Part shown: piece after piece, positions 8,258 to 16,110 of the stretch | Position numbering within the stretch: the stretch's first letter is position 1 | Layout of the letters: each line of letters begins with the position of its first letter | From: Bacteroidales bacterium | GTDB lineage: Bacteria; Bacteroidota; Bacteroidia; Bacteroidales; UBA932 | NCBI GenBank assembly: GCA_017412645.1 | Contig: JAFPWX010000003.1 | Location: 62,001-126,000, forward strand | DNA length: 64,000 nt | Reading direction: 5' to 3' | The notes under the pieces: generated by a model | What the model saw: the letters and a program-made list of their open reading frames with translations, nothing else | Told to the model about the DNA's origin: nothing | Database searches by the model: none | Translations under genes and position numbers: made by a program

Positions 8258-8347
8258 CTGCTCGTAACCTGTAAAAATGAAGCAGTTCACGAGCAAAAAA
8301 AGCCCAAAATGCTCGCAACCTGCTTGCGAAAAACAGGTCGCGAGCAG
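8258..8347. repeat. Four-arm palindromic 90-bp unit, copy A (downstream of RAYT)
   Basis: This 90-bp unit has four 13-14-base arms in alternating orientation: CTGCTCGTAACCTG (8258-8271), CAGTTCACGAGCA (8283-8295), TGCTCGCAACCTG (8310-8322) and CAGGTCGCGAGCAG (8334-8347). The spacers are 11, 14 and 11 bases. Copy B at 9633-9722 has exactly the same arm and spacer lengths and the same orientation. A further half arm, TTGCGAGCAG, lies at 8357-8366. An internal perfect 10-bp inverted repeat pairs 8253-8262 with 8281-8290. Confidence 0.9.
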
Positions 8348-8390
8348 TGCCACCAATTGCGAGCAGTCCCGCTGGTTGTATGTACCGTTC

Positions 8391-9251
8391 TCAGAAAGAA
8401 TCCAGTAAACGGCAGGCATCCGGATACTGTATACCGGTTACTCTGGACAATTGAGCAACATCGGCGCTGAACCGATAACGGAGTTGTCTCAGGATTTCTC
8501 CTTTTTCGACTTCTGACAACTCTTTCATACCATTCTTTTTGTACAGTGAGTAACATAAATCCGACAACCCGGCAAGTATAATCTGGTCCCTAAAAGAAGG
8601 CATGGCCTCATTTGAAAGTCGTTTTCTTGCTTTGGATGATTTGCTCAAATAATACTGAAAACGGTTCGGTGTCCGAAACAAGCTTTCCACAAAACTTATG
8701 GGGACGTACGAAGCCGGAGAGATAACCCCTTTTTCCGTAATCGTATAATTATCGGGGAGACGGACACGGCTGTGAGTAATGCGGTATTGAGAGCGAAGGG
8801 ATATGTCACCAATGAGTTTGCAGTTTGGCAGGCAGGGGTTGAAAAAGACAGAACCGCATCCCCAGGGATACTGGGAAGGGTGTGCACAAATATTAGCAGC
8901 CACGCAGTTCATCTGGACATAAGCGATGGCGGAGCATACAGATTCGTTATCATCAAGAGTCCGGAAATCCGCTTTGTTTCTCCGAAGCAATCCATAGGTT
9001 CCGTGTCTTTTGCCAGAATACCTGCTGTATAGCTGTTTGTAACACTCGATGAAGCGGCTTACCTCTTCCAGAGTTCCCTGAACCACAAAATGCACATGGT
9101 TGGACATCAGTATGAAATCCAGCACGGTCACTCCGCATACGACAGCTGCTACGGCCACGAGGTTCATCCCAGCAATAAAGTCCTGCTCGTCCTGAAACCA
9201 TATCTTGTCTTCCAAATGACTGGTACTGATCAGATAAAACGGCTTACCCAT
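8391..9251 (-). CDS. REP-associated tyrosine (Y1, HUH) transposase, RAYT
   Basis: This is a single-tyrosine HUH nuclease of the IS200/IS605-like TnpA_REP group. The HUH motif is in LMSNHVHFVVQG, and the candidate catalytic Tyr is in ECYKQLYSRYSG. The rest of the RAYT pattern follows: AIAYVQMNCVAANI and HPSQYPWGCGS. A C-terminal extension of about 130 residues ends in a predicted helical, HTH-like segment (VAQLSRVTGIQYPDACRLL). I start at the ATG at 9251 (286 aa); longer starts run into the upstream gene. RAYTs are thought to process palindromic REP DNA in single-stranded form, and the flanking 90-bp units fit that. Codon use looks less GC-rich than its neighbours. Confidence 0.9.
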   Translation of the reverse strand: MGKPFYLISTSHLEDKIWFQDEQDFIAGMNLVAVAAVVCGVTVLDFILMSNHVHFVVQGTLEEVSRFIECYKQLYSRYSGKRHGTYGLLRRNKADFRTLDDNESVCSAIAYVQMNCVAANICAHPSQYPWGCGSVFFNPCLPNCKLIGDISLRSQYRITHSRVRLPDNYTITEKGVISPASYVPISFVESLFRTPNRFQYYLSKSSKARKRLSNEAMPSFRDQIILAGLSDLCYSLYKKNGMKELSEVEKGEILRQLRYRFSADVAQLSRVTGIQYPDACRLLDSF

Positions 9252-9252
9252 G

Positions 9253-9606
9253 TTAGCTGTGGTTCTTTGACGGTTTAATATCGGGGCCGAATGTGAAGAC
9301 CGTTCCGCCGGCTTTCTCATATTCCCGCTTCGCCTCAACAAAGCATTGGGCAAGATATTCCGAGTTGCTCTCCATTTCCCGAATCATCTCTTTCCTGTGT
9401 GTGCAAAGAGATAAATCCGCAATGGAAAGAGCCCGAATGACTGCAAGAATAGATATCTCATTTCCTCCCCAAAGCCCGGTGGCCATGGAGAATGCGGCTC
9501 GGGATGCTATGTCCGGAATTACTTCCGGGTTTTTATTGACATTGATATCGGTATTAAAGCGGATTTCGCCATCCCCGTATTCGAGGACTTCCAGTAATTT
9601 TTTCAT
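9253..9606 (-). CDS. Unknown 117-aa protein co-transcribed with the RAYT
   Basis: I do not recognise this 117-residue protein. It starts MKKLLEVLEYGDGEIRFNTD and is predicted soluble, with no signal peptide or membrane segment. It looks alpha/beta in its first third and mostly helical after that (MIREMESNSEYLAQCFVEAK), ending FTFGPDIKPSKNHS. Its stop codon is one base before the RAYT ATG, so the two are very likely translated from one mRNA. It lies inside the pair of 90-bp palindromic units. A role as RAYT accessory or regulator is inference from position only. Confidence 0.75.
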   Translation of the reverse strand: MKKLLEVLEYGDGEIRFNTDINVNKNPEVIPDIASRAAFSMATGLWGGNEISILAVIRALSIADLSLCTHRKEMIREMESNSEYLAQCFVEAKREYEKAGGTVFTFGPDIKPSKNHS

Positions 9607-9632
9607 TTCAAAGAGGTTTAATTGGTTTGTGA

Positions 9633-9722
9633 CTGCGCGTAACCTGCAAAATAGCGACAGGGTACGAGCAAAAAAGGCTCATTTTGCTCGTACCCTGCGT
9701 GGACGAAACAGGTTGCGAGCAG
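9633..9722. repeat. Four-arm palindromic 90-bp unit, copy B (upstream of the RAYT pair)
   Basis: The arms are CTGCGCGTAACCTG (9633-9646), CAGGGTACGAGCA (9658-9670), TGCTCGTACCCTG (9685-9697) and CAGGTTGCGAGCAG (9709-9722), with spacers of 11, 14 and 11 bases exactly as in copy A. The inner two arms extend into a perfect 16-bp inverted repeat (9658-9673 with 9682-9697). Arm-by-arm identity with copy A is highest at the outer arms (13 of 14 each). Confidence 0.9.
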
Positions 9723-9744
9723 TAAAAGGCTGATCTCTCTGATT

Positions 9745-9821
9745 TTCCGGGGCGAAACGTTCCGCGAACGGACGCTTTCTCGCCGGTAGCGGGCGTTTCG
9801 ATTAAAACGCCCGCCCCGGAA
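9745..9821 (-). other. Branched palindromic element downstream of recA
   Basis: The outer stem TTCCGGGGCG (9745-9754) pairs with CGCCCCGGAA (9812-9821). Inside are a small hairpin CGTTC-CGC-GAACG (9758-9770) and a 10-bp stem GCGGGCGTTT (9789-9798) with AAACGCCCGC (9805-9814). It lies just past the recA stop codon and lacks a clear T-tract, so it may be a factor-assisted terminator or a 3' stability element. Confidence 0.65.
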
Positions 9822-9844
9822 GAGAACTTTCCGTTAGGGAAGTG

Positions 9845-10873
9845 CTAGTCGTTCAGCTTTTTCATCGCTTCCCGGACCTTGGCCTCGATTTCGTCGGCCA
9901 GTTCGGGATTGTCGCGAAGGAGCTGTTTGGCGCCTTCGCGGCCCTGTGCGAGTTTGGAGTCGTTGTAGCTGAACCACGAGCCGCTCTTGGTGATGAGCCC
10001 GAGTTCGACGCCCAGATCCAGGACTTCTCCGCTGTGGGAGATGCCTTCGCCGAAGACGATGTCGAACTCGGCTTTCTTGAAGGGCGGGGCCATCTTGTTC
10101 TTCACCACCTTGACGCGGGTGCGGTTGCCTGTGGCCTCGTCGCCATCCTTGAGTTGGGTGGTGCGACGCACGTCGATACGCACGGAGGCGTAGAACTTGA
10201 GGGCATTGCCGCCGGTGGTGGTTTCAGGATTGCCGAACATTACACCGATCTTTTCGCGCAACTGGTTGATAAAGATGCAGCAGGTGTTGGTTTTGGCGAT
10301 GTTGGCGGTGAGCTTGCGAAGCGCCTGGCTCATGAGGCGGGCCTGGAGACCCACTTTATTGTCGCCCATCTCGCCTTCGATTTCCGCCTTGGGGGTGAGG
10401 GCAGCCACCGAGTCGATGACGACGATGTCCACCGCACCGCTGCGGATGAGGTTGTCTGCAATCTCGAGGGCCTGCTCGCCGTTGTCGGGCTGGGAAATCA
10501 GCAGGGTTTCGAGATTGACGCCGAGGTTTTTGGCGTAAGTGCGGTCGAAGGCGTGCTCCGCATCGATCATTGCGGCGATGCCTCCGAGTTTCTGAGCCTC
10601 GGCGATGGCATGAATTGCAAGGGTGGTTTTACCGCTGGACTCGGGACCGTAGATTTCTACTATTCGGCCGCGCGGATAACCACCGATACCCAGGGCATGA
10701 TCCAGGGCAATGCTGCCGCTGGGGATAACCTGGGCGTCACTCCATTCTGGCTGATCTCCCAACTTCATGATCGTACCTTTTCCGTAATCTTTTTCGATTT
10801 TGTCGATCGTTGCCTGAAGCGCCTTAAGCTTGGCGGCATTCAGTACCTGTTTCTCTTCTGCTTCTGTAGCCAT
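9845..10873 (-). CDS. recA: Recombinase RecA
   Basis: RecA is the ATP-dependent strand-exchange protein for recombinational repair and the SOS response. The 342-aa protein (start ATG 10873, MATEAEEKQ) shows Walker A GPESSGKT at residues 76-83, [21 protein letters not shown], and the [21 protein letters not shown]2 region. An upstream in-frame ATG at 10921 overlaps the -7 box (10919-10926), so it is excluded. The leader is about 40 bases. recX, its usual modulator, lies about 3.5 kb away on the opposite strand in the divergent rlmN operon. I see no LexA-like operator by eye. Confidence 0.98.
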   Translation of the reverse strand: MATEAEEKQVLNAAKLKALQATIDKIEKDYGKGTIMKLGDQPEWSDAQVIPSGSIALDHALGIGGYPRGRIVEIYGPESSGKTTLAIHAIAEAQKLGGIAAMIDAEHAFDRTYAKNLGVNLETLLISQPDNGEQALEIADNLIRSGAVDIVVIDSVAALTPKAEIEGEMGDNKVGLQARLMSQALRKLTANIAKTNTCCIFINQLREKIGVMFGNPETTTGGNALKFYASVRIDVRRTTQLKDGDEATGNRTRVKVVKNKMAPPFKKAEFDIVFGEGISHSGEVLDLGVELGLITKSGSWFSYNDSKLAQGREGAKQLLRDNPELADEIEAKVREAMKKLND

Positions 10874-10918
10874 AATGTAAGTTTTTAAATATTTCCCCGG
10901 AGACCGTCCCCGGGCAGA

Positions 10919-10926
10919 CAAATATA
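10919..10926 (-). promoter_or_regulatory. Promoter -7 box of recA
   Basis: TATATTTG on the minus strand, 45 bases before the recA ATG. It is back-to-back with the rlmN box (10940-10947), with 13 bp between the two. Confidence 0.7.
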
Positions 10927-10939
10927 GGTAAAATTTGAT

Positions 10940-10947
10940 TAAATTTG
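10940..10947 (+). promoter_or_regulatory. Promoter -7 box of the rlmN operon
   Basis: TAAATTTG, four bases before the first ATG (10952) and seven before the second (10955). Transcription from it would start at or beside the start codon. Confidence 0.6.
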
Positions 10948-10951
10948 CCTC

Positions 10952-11995
10952 ATGATGGAGTACTTGCTGGGAAAAAATCTTCAGGAACTTCGGGAGGCTG
11001 CTCGGGAGTGCGGTCTCAAGCCATTCGTGGGCGATCAGCTGGCCGGCTGGCTCTATGGGAAAAGGGTCACGTCCTGGGATGCCATGGGCAATATCTCAAA
11101 GGCCGCGAAGGCCGCTCTCAGCGAAAAGTTCGCCCTCGGCACGGCGGCTCCCGTCGGCAGGGCGGAGTCCACGGACGGCACGGTAAAGTACCTCTTCCCG
11201 GTAGATTGCATAAACGCCGCCGGAGCGGAGGAGCGCTCCTATGTGGAGGCCGTCATGATTCCGGAAGACGACCGCCGCACGCTCTGCGTGAGCAGCCAGG
11301 CCGGCTGCAAGATGGGTTGCCGTTTCTGCATGACCGGCCGCCAGGGCTGGCACGGCAACCTATCTGCGGCGGACGTCCTGAACCAGTTCATCTCCATCGA
11401 CCGTCCCGATCTCCTTACCAACACCGTCTTCATGGGAATGGGGGAGCCGCTGGACAACTATCCCACTGTCTCCAAAGTGCTCGAGATCCTCACCGCCCCC
11501 TGGGGTTTCGGCTGGAGCCCCAAGCGCATCACGGTGAGCACCATCGGCATACTCCCAACCCTCAAAACATATCTCGAGGAGCAGCGCTGCCATCTGGCCG
11601 TGAGCCTGCACAACCCATTCCCGGAAGAAAGGGCCGCCTTCATGCCAGTCCAAAAAGCTTGGGACGAGGAAGACATAGTGGGCCTCATCCGTCGCTATGA
11701 CTTCTCAGGCCAGCGCCGAGTGAGCTTCGAATACACCATGTTCGCCGGCTGGAACGACGACAAACGCCACGCGGACGCCCTCATCCGGCTCCTCCGAGGC
11801 CTGGAGTGCCGGGTGAACCTCATCCGTTTCCACAAGATCCCCGACTTCCCGTACGAATGCTCCTCCCAGAAGGCCATGGAAGCTTTCCGCGACCGCCTCA
11901 ATCACAACGGAATCACCTGCACCATCAGGGCATCGCGCGGAGAAGACATACTCGCGGCCTGCGGCATGCTGGCGGGCAAACACGCAGAACAATGA
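10952..11995 (+). CDS. rlmN: 23S rRNA/tRNA adenine-C2 methyltransferase RlmN
   Basis: RlmN is a radical-SAM enzyme that methylates C2 of A2503 in 23S rRNA and A37 of some tRNAs. The cluster cysteines are C119, C123 and C126 ([11 protein letters not shown]). [10 protein letters not shown], the SAM-binding stretch KRITVSTIG and a C-terminal catalytic Cys (LAACGMLAG) are all present. The length of 347 aa is typical. The first two codons are both ATG, and the second (10955) is equally plausible as start given the promoter position. The stop overlaps the next ATG by four bases (ATGA), so translation is coupled to the patatin gene. Confidence 0.96.
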   Translation: MMEYLLGKNLQELREAARECGLKPFVGDQLAGWLYGKRVTSWDAMGNISKAAKAALSEKFALGTAAPVGRAESTDGTVKYLFPVDCINAAGAEERSYVEAVMIPEDDRRTLCVSSQAGCKMGCRFCMTGRQGWHGNLSAADVLNQFISIDRPDLLTNTVFMGMGEPLDNYPTVSKVLEILTAPWGFGWSPKRITVSTIGILPTLKTYLEEQRCHLAVSLHNPFPEERAAFMPVQKAWDEEDIVGLIRRYDFSGQRRVSFEYTMFAGWNDDKRHADALIRLLRGLECRVNLIRFHKIPDFPYECSSQKAMEAFRDRLNHNGITCTIRASRGEDILAACGMLAGKHAEQ

Positions 11996-14355
11996 AAAAA
12001 CTTCTCCTCATAATTTCGCTGCTGCTGGCCTGCTTCATCGCATGGGCCCAGAAGGGCTATAGTCTGGTATCTCCCAGCCTCGATCCGGCGGGGGATTCCC
12101 TGGTCTTCGAGCAAATGCGCGAGCGTATGGCCACCGTGCGTACGTCCTGCGGGCGGCCCACGGTGGCGGTAGTGCTCAGCGGTGGCGGGGCCAAGGGAGC
12201 CGCGCACGTGGGGGTGCTGCGCCGTCTGGAAGAGAAGGGCATTCCGGTAGACATGATACTCGGCACCAGCATGGGCGGCCTGGTGGGCGGCCTGTATTCG
12301 CTGGGCTACCGGGCGGATTTCCTGGATTCGCTTCTCCGCAGTTTCGACTGGAAGTTGATGCTAAGCGACAACATCGACCCGTCGTTCATCCCTTATTCCG
12401 ACAAGATGCTCCGGGAAAAGTTCAACCTGCTGGTCCCGATAGGCTACGGCAGGTCGCGCCGGCATCGGCCCTATCCCGACGTCCTCGGACAGCAGGACGG
12501 TTCCCAGGGTGGCCTGGGGGCAAGTCTTCCGGCAGGGTGGGTGAGCGGTATCAACGTGGAGAACGCCCTTTCCCGCCTCACGGTGGGCTATCGCGATTCC
12601 ATCTCCTTCATGGACCTGCCCATACCGTTCTTCTGCGTCTCCTCGGACCTCGTGTCCGGCAAGTCCAAGAACTGGACGGGGGGCGACGTTGCCCTGGCCA
12701 TGCGTTCCACCATGAGCATCCCAGGCCTCTTCAACCCCGTACGTTACAAAGGCATGGTGCTGGCCGACGGCGGCATGCGCAACAATTTCCCCACCGACCT
12801 CGCACGCGCGATGGGCGCGGACATCATCATAGGAGTAGTGCTGAGCCAGGTTGACGAATCCAACATCCGGGTCAACAACATAGGCGACATCATCTCCCAG
12901 ATGATAGACATGCTCTCCCGCGAGGCTTACGACAAGGGCATCGCGGAGGCAGACGTCTGCATCCGCCCGGACCTCAAGGGCTACGACATGATGAGCTTCA
13001 GCACGGAAGCCATCGATACCATACTCCGCCGCGGCTATGCGGCCGCCCTCGAACACGACGCCGAACTGGACATGGTGGCGTCCGGAACCGCCGGACACCC
13101 CGTGCTTCCGGGGAAGGATCCTGCCACCGACATCTCTTCAGCCAAAGTCAAGATTTCTTCGATAGAATTCCCCGGCAGAAATCAGAAGGATTCCGAACTG
13201 CTGCAGGAGAAGGCGAAGATTAATCCGGGCGACAGGGTCGGCAGCGCGCAGATAGAAGACGCCGTGAGCGCCATTTTCGGCACCGGATCTTTCCGGGACG
13301 TCTCTTATTCTCTTCTGGCAGACGAAGGGGCCTACCGTCTGCAGTTCAATCTCACCGACGGTCCCGTGCACAGGGTGGGTATCTCCGGCAGGGCTGACAC
13401 GGAAGACATGATGGCCGGCCTGCTGGCCTTCAGTTACAACGCCTACCGTCTGAGCGGTTCGAAGTTCGATTTTGAGGCCCGCATCGGCCATAACTGGTAC
13501 GGAGTGGCCAAGTGGTCCCTGACCTCGCCGCATCTGCCCGCTCTCGGCGTGAGCATACGTTCCGGAAAGAATATGGCCAACATGATAGTCGACGGAGCCT
13601 TCTGCGACGCCGGCTTCTGGCACCACCGGGCCGATGTCTCCCTCAGCGGCTTCCACAGCGCTTCCTTCGACCTCGCCGCCGGTGCCCGTTACGATTACTA
13701 TGGCCTGAACTCCTGGCTGAGCGAAAAGAGTTTCGACGACCGCATCACCCCCATAGGGGACCTCGCCACCTACCGTAGGGGTTTCCTCACCGCTTACGGC
13801 AATGCCAGGGCCTACACTCTGGACGACAAGTACTTCCCGACCCGTGGTTTCAGCCTTGGAATAGGATATGAGGGCGTGATAGCGGAAAAATTCTCACAGA
13901 TCCTATCCATCGACTATCTGGAGCATTTCCGCATCTGCGACTGGCTGTCGGTGCTTCCTAGCCTGAATCTGCGTTTCGTGGTTAGTGACGAAGCCACCCT
14001 CGAGGACAACCTCTTCATCGCCAACTTCGCCGGCGGCGCCATCGCCGGCCGCTACCTCGACCAGCAGATGTCCTTCGCCGGCTTCCACCGCTGCACGCTC
14101 CTGGAAGACTTTGCCTATGATGCCCAGCTGGATATCCGGGCGAAGGTCTTCAAGAACGCCTTCGTCTCCCTGAAGGGAGGTATTATCCAGTCGGCCTCCG
14201 AAATCACCATAATGTTCGGAGACGACTCCACTTCCATTTACGGCGGCGCCCTGGAATTCGCCTATGCCTCCTTCCTCGGCCCCATCAAATTCGACCTCCA
14301 GTATTCCACGCTGAACGGAATCGGAGCATACGTGAGCCTCGGCTATGACTTCTAA
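11992..14355 (+). CDS. Patatin-like phospholipase fused to an outer-membrane beta-barrel
   Basis: The protein has 787 aa from the ATG at 11992. A signal peptide (1-19) is followed by a patatin domain with the oxyanion motif SGGGAKGAAH (63-72), the nucleophile elbow GTSMGG (Ser93) and the catalytic Asp259 in LADGGMRNNFP. After about residue 380 comes a POTRA-like module (KVKISSIEFPGRNQKD). A C-terminal Omp85-type barrel ends in an aromatic residue (GYDF). This is the PlpD-type VD autotransporter layout, common in Bacteroidetes: a lipase displayed or released at the cell surface. An insertion at about 152-182 in the patatin domain is rich in Gly, Arg and Pro. It overlaps rlmN by 4 bases and recX by 11. 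Confidence 0.92.
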   Translation: MKKLLLIISLLLACFIAWAQKGYSLVSPSLDPAGDSLVFEQMRERMATVRTSCGRPTVAVVLSGGGAKGAAHVGVLRRLEEKGIPVDMILGTSMGGLVGGLYSLGYRADFLDSLLRSFDWKLMLSDNIDPSFIPYSDKMLREKFNLLVPIGYGRSRRHRPYPDVLGQQDGSQGGLGASLPAGWVSGINVENALSRLTVGYRDSISFMDLPIPFFCVSSDLVSGKSKNWTGGDVALAMRSTMSIPGLFNPVRYKGMVLADGGMRNNFPTDLARAMGADIIIGVVLSQVDESNIRVNNIGDIISQMIDMLSREAYDKGIAEADVCIRPDLKGYDMMSFSTEAIDTILRRGYAAALEHDAELDMVASGTAGHPVLPGKDPATDISSAKVKISSIEFPGRNQKDSELLQEKAKINPGDRVGSAQIEDAVSAIFGTGSFRDVSYSLLADEGAYRLQFNLTDGPVHRVGISGRADTEDMMAGLLAFSYNAYRLSGSKFDFEARIGHNWYGVAKWSLTSPHLPALGVSIRSGKNMANMIVDGAFCDAGFWHHRADVSLSGFHSASFDLAAGARYDYYGLNSWLSEKSFDDRITPIGDLATYRRGFLTAYGNARAYTLDDKYFPTRGFSLGIGYEGVIAEKFSQILSIDYLEHFRICDWLSVLPSLNLRFVVSDEATLEDNLFIANFAGGAIAGRYLDQQMSFAGFHRCTLLEDFAYDAQLDIRAKVFKNAFVSLKGGIIQSASEITIMFGDDSTSIYGGALEFAYASFLGPIKFDLQYSTLNGIGAYVSLGYDF

Positions 14356-14803
14356 GGAGCAGATACTTTCGGCCCTACAGAATCTCTGCGTGCGAAGGGA
14401 GTACTGCACTTCCGACATCCGCCGGAAGGCTCTCGACCGCTGTGAAGGAGATGCCGCCCTGGCCGATGAAATGGTGACTTCGCTCAAAGCCGACCGTTTC
14501 GTGGACGACGTGCGCTATGCATCTGCTTTCGCCCGCGAAAAATCCTCGCTTACAGGATGGGGCCCGGTGAAGATCCGCTTCGCGCTCCGGGCAAAGGGAA
14601 TAGCGGATTCCGACATCGCAGCCGGCCTTGCCGAGATTGAGGAAGACCGCGCATCATCGCGCCTTGCCAGCCTCCTTCAAAATAAATGGAAAAGCCTTTC
14701 CGACGATCCTGCGGGGCGTCTGAAACTCATCCGCTTCGCTCTTTCAAGGGGCTACGAATACAGTCAGGTGGAAGGAATTGTTGACGAAATAACCAGACAA
14801 TAA
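14345..14803 (+). CDS. recX: RecX family regulatory protein
   Basis: RecX proteins bind RecA filaments and modulate recombination. This 152-aa protein is helical throughout, with the expected three-helix repeats: YCTSDIRRKALDRC, then LKADRFVDDVRYASAFAREK, then WGPVKIRFALRAKGI, the most conserved RecX segment, then LIRFALSRGYEYSQVEGIV. It starts 11 bases inside the patatin gene, implying translational coupling. recA lies divergently across rlmN, so the recA/recX pair remains linked although not adjacent. Confidence 0.9.
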   Translation: MTSKEQILSALQNLCVRREYCTSDIRRKALDRCEGDAALADEMVTSLKADRFVDDVRYASAFAREKSSLTGWGPVKIRFALRAKGIADSDIAAGLAEIEEDRASSRLASLLQNKWKSLSDDPAGRLKLIRFALSRGYEYSQVEGIVDEITRQ

Positions 14804-14808
14804 TCAAT

Positions 14809-15597
14809 ATGAAAAAGATTCTTCTCGTTCTCGCAGCAGTGCTGCCGCTCGTTTCCTGTTCAGTAATGCAGAAAATGGATGCCAACCGCGTAATGCAGGG
14901 TGGAACCAAGGTGATTCAGGGGCTCGGCGTGACCAATGCCCAGATGCAGGAATATGTTAAGGCATCCGTTGCCCAGCTGGATGCCGAAGCCACGGTGCTT
15001 CCCGCCTCCAACGCCTATTCCAAGAGGCTGGCGAAACTCACCCAGGGCCTCAAAAGCGTGAACGGCACTCCGCTTAACTTCAAAGTTTACAAGCAGAACG
15101 AGATCAATGCCTTCGCCTGCGCCGACGGTTCGGTGCGCGTGTACACCGGTATTATGGATACCATGTCGGACCAGGAACTCCTCGGGGTTATCGGCCACGA
15201 AATCGGCCATGTGGCGCTGGAACACACCATGAACGCCTATAAGTACGCGCTCTACACTTCCGCCGCCTTCGATGTCATCGCCTCCACCGGCAACGTCGCA
15301 GCCGCTCTTACGGATTCCGTTCTGGGGCAGCTCGGCCAGAGCATGATAACCGCCCGCTATTCCCGCAAGCAGGAGACTGCAGCCGACGATTTCGGATATG
15401 ATTTCCTCAAGGGCGCGGGTCTTAACCCATGGTATATGGCAATGGCTTTCGAGAAGCTGCAGAGCGCTTCGGAGAGTGCCGGTTCAGCCATGCAGGGAAG
15501 TGTCACGGAGATGTTCTCTTCGCATCCCAATACTGAGAGCCGTATCCAGAGAGTGGCCGAAAAGGCTGCCAAGGACGGATTCACCAAACCCGAATAG
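14809..15597 (+). CDS. M48-family zinc metalloprotease lipoprotein
   Basis: An exported lipoprotein: the signal ends VLPLVSC with Cys17. A peptidase M48 (LoiP/BepA-like) catalytic domain follows. The zinc motif is HEIGH at residues 130-134 (VIGHEIGHVALEHT), and the third ligand is the Glu in RKQETAADDFG. The length of 262 aa is usual for single-domain M48 lipoproteins, which act on envelope proteins. It sits 5 bases after recX, and its stop is immediately followed by the CYTH gene ATG. Confidence 0.92.
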   Translation: MKKILLVLAAVLPLVSCSVMQKMDANRVMQGGTKVIQGLGVTNAQMQEYVKASVAQLDAEATVLPASNAYSKRLAKLTQGLKSVNGTPLNFKVYKQNEINAFACADGSVRVYTGIMDTMSDQELLGVIGHEIGHVALEHTMNAYKYALYTSAAFDVIASTGNVAAALTDSVLGQLGQSMITARYSRKQETAADDFGYDFLKGAGLNPWYMAMAFEKLQSASESAGSAMQGSVTEMFSSHPNTESRIQRVAEKAAKDGFTKPE

Positions 15598-16086
15598 ATG
15601 GCATTCGAAATAGAAAGAAAATTCCTGGTCGCGGGAGACTTCAAAGCAGAAGCCTTCCGCGCCATTCCTATGAAGCAGGGGTATCTGAGCAGCGCGTCTG
15701 GCCGGACCGTCCGGGTGCGCATAGCCGGCGACAAGGGCTTCCTTACCATAAAGGGCCCTTCAGACGCTTCGGGCCTATCGCGTTTCGAGTGGGAGAAGGA
15801 GATTACGATCTCCGAGGCTGAAGCCCTTCTGGAAATTGCCGAGCCGGGCGTTATAGACAAGACCCGCTACCTGGTGGCTGCTGGTGACGGCAAGCACACC
15901 TGGGAGGTGGACGAGTTCCACGGAGAAAACGAAGGGTTGGTGGTGGCGGAGATAGAACTGGGCGCGACCGATGAAGACTTCGGCCGCCCGGCCTGGCTTG
16001 GAGCCGAGGTCACGGGCGACCGGCGCTATTACAATTCTTATCTAAGCGGAAATCCCTTCAGTAAATGGCCCTCCGTTGAGGCTTAA
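15598..16086 (+). CDS. CYTH-domain protein (triphosphate tunnel metalloenzyme)
   Basis: A 162-aa CYTH fold. The N-terminal signature ExExK is present as EIERKFLV at residues 4-11. Further charged beta strands line the tunnel: TVRVRIAGDKGFLTIKG, SRFEWEKEI and DEFHGENEGLVVAEIEL. The C-terminal FSKWP is typical of the short bacterial group. Family members hydrolyse inorganic triphosphate or related polyphosphates; some relatives are adenylate cyclases or thiamine triphosphatases. It is the last gene of the rlmN operon and ends 24 bases before the converging pdxA. Confidence 0.85.
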   Translation: MAFEIERKFLVAGDFKAEAFRAIPMKQGYLSSASGRTVRVRIAGDKGFLTIKGPSDASGLSRFEWEKEITISEAEALLEIAEPGVIDKTRYLVAAGDGKHTWEVDEFHGENEGLVVAEIELGATDEDFGRPAWLGAEVTGDRRYYNSYLSGNPFSKWPSVEA

Positions 16087-16110
16087 AGCCACCTGGGGCC
16101 CAATTACCAC

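Noticed and set aside
8249..8470. A 73-codon frame across copy A of the 90-bp unit
   Set aside because: It is built from the palindromic repeats and the RAYT 3' end and has no protein-like pattern.
8242..9844. CRISPR array
   Set aside because: The repeats are two 90-bp units 1.3 kb apart with internal palindromes, not short direct repeats with unique spacers, and no cas genes are nearby.
10874..10921. Longer N-terminus for RecA starting at 10921
   Set aside because: That ATG lies within the -7 promoter box, so it cannot be in the mRNA; the shorter start matches RecA length.
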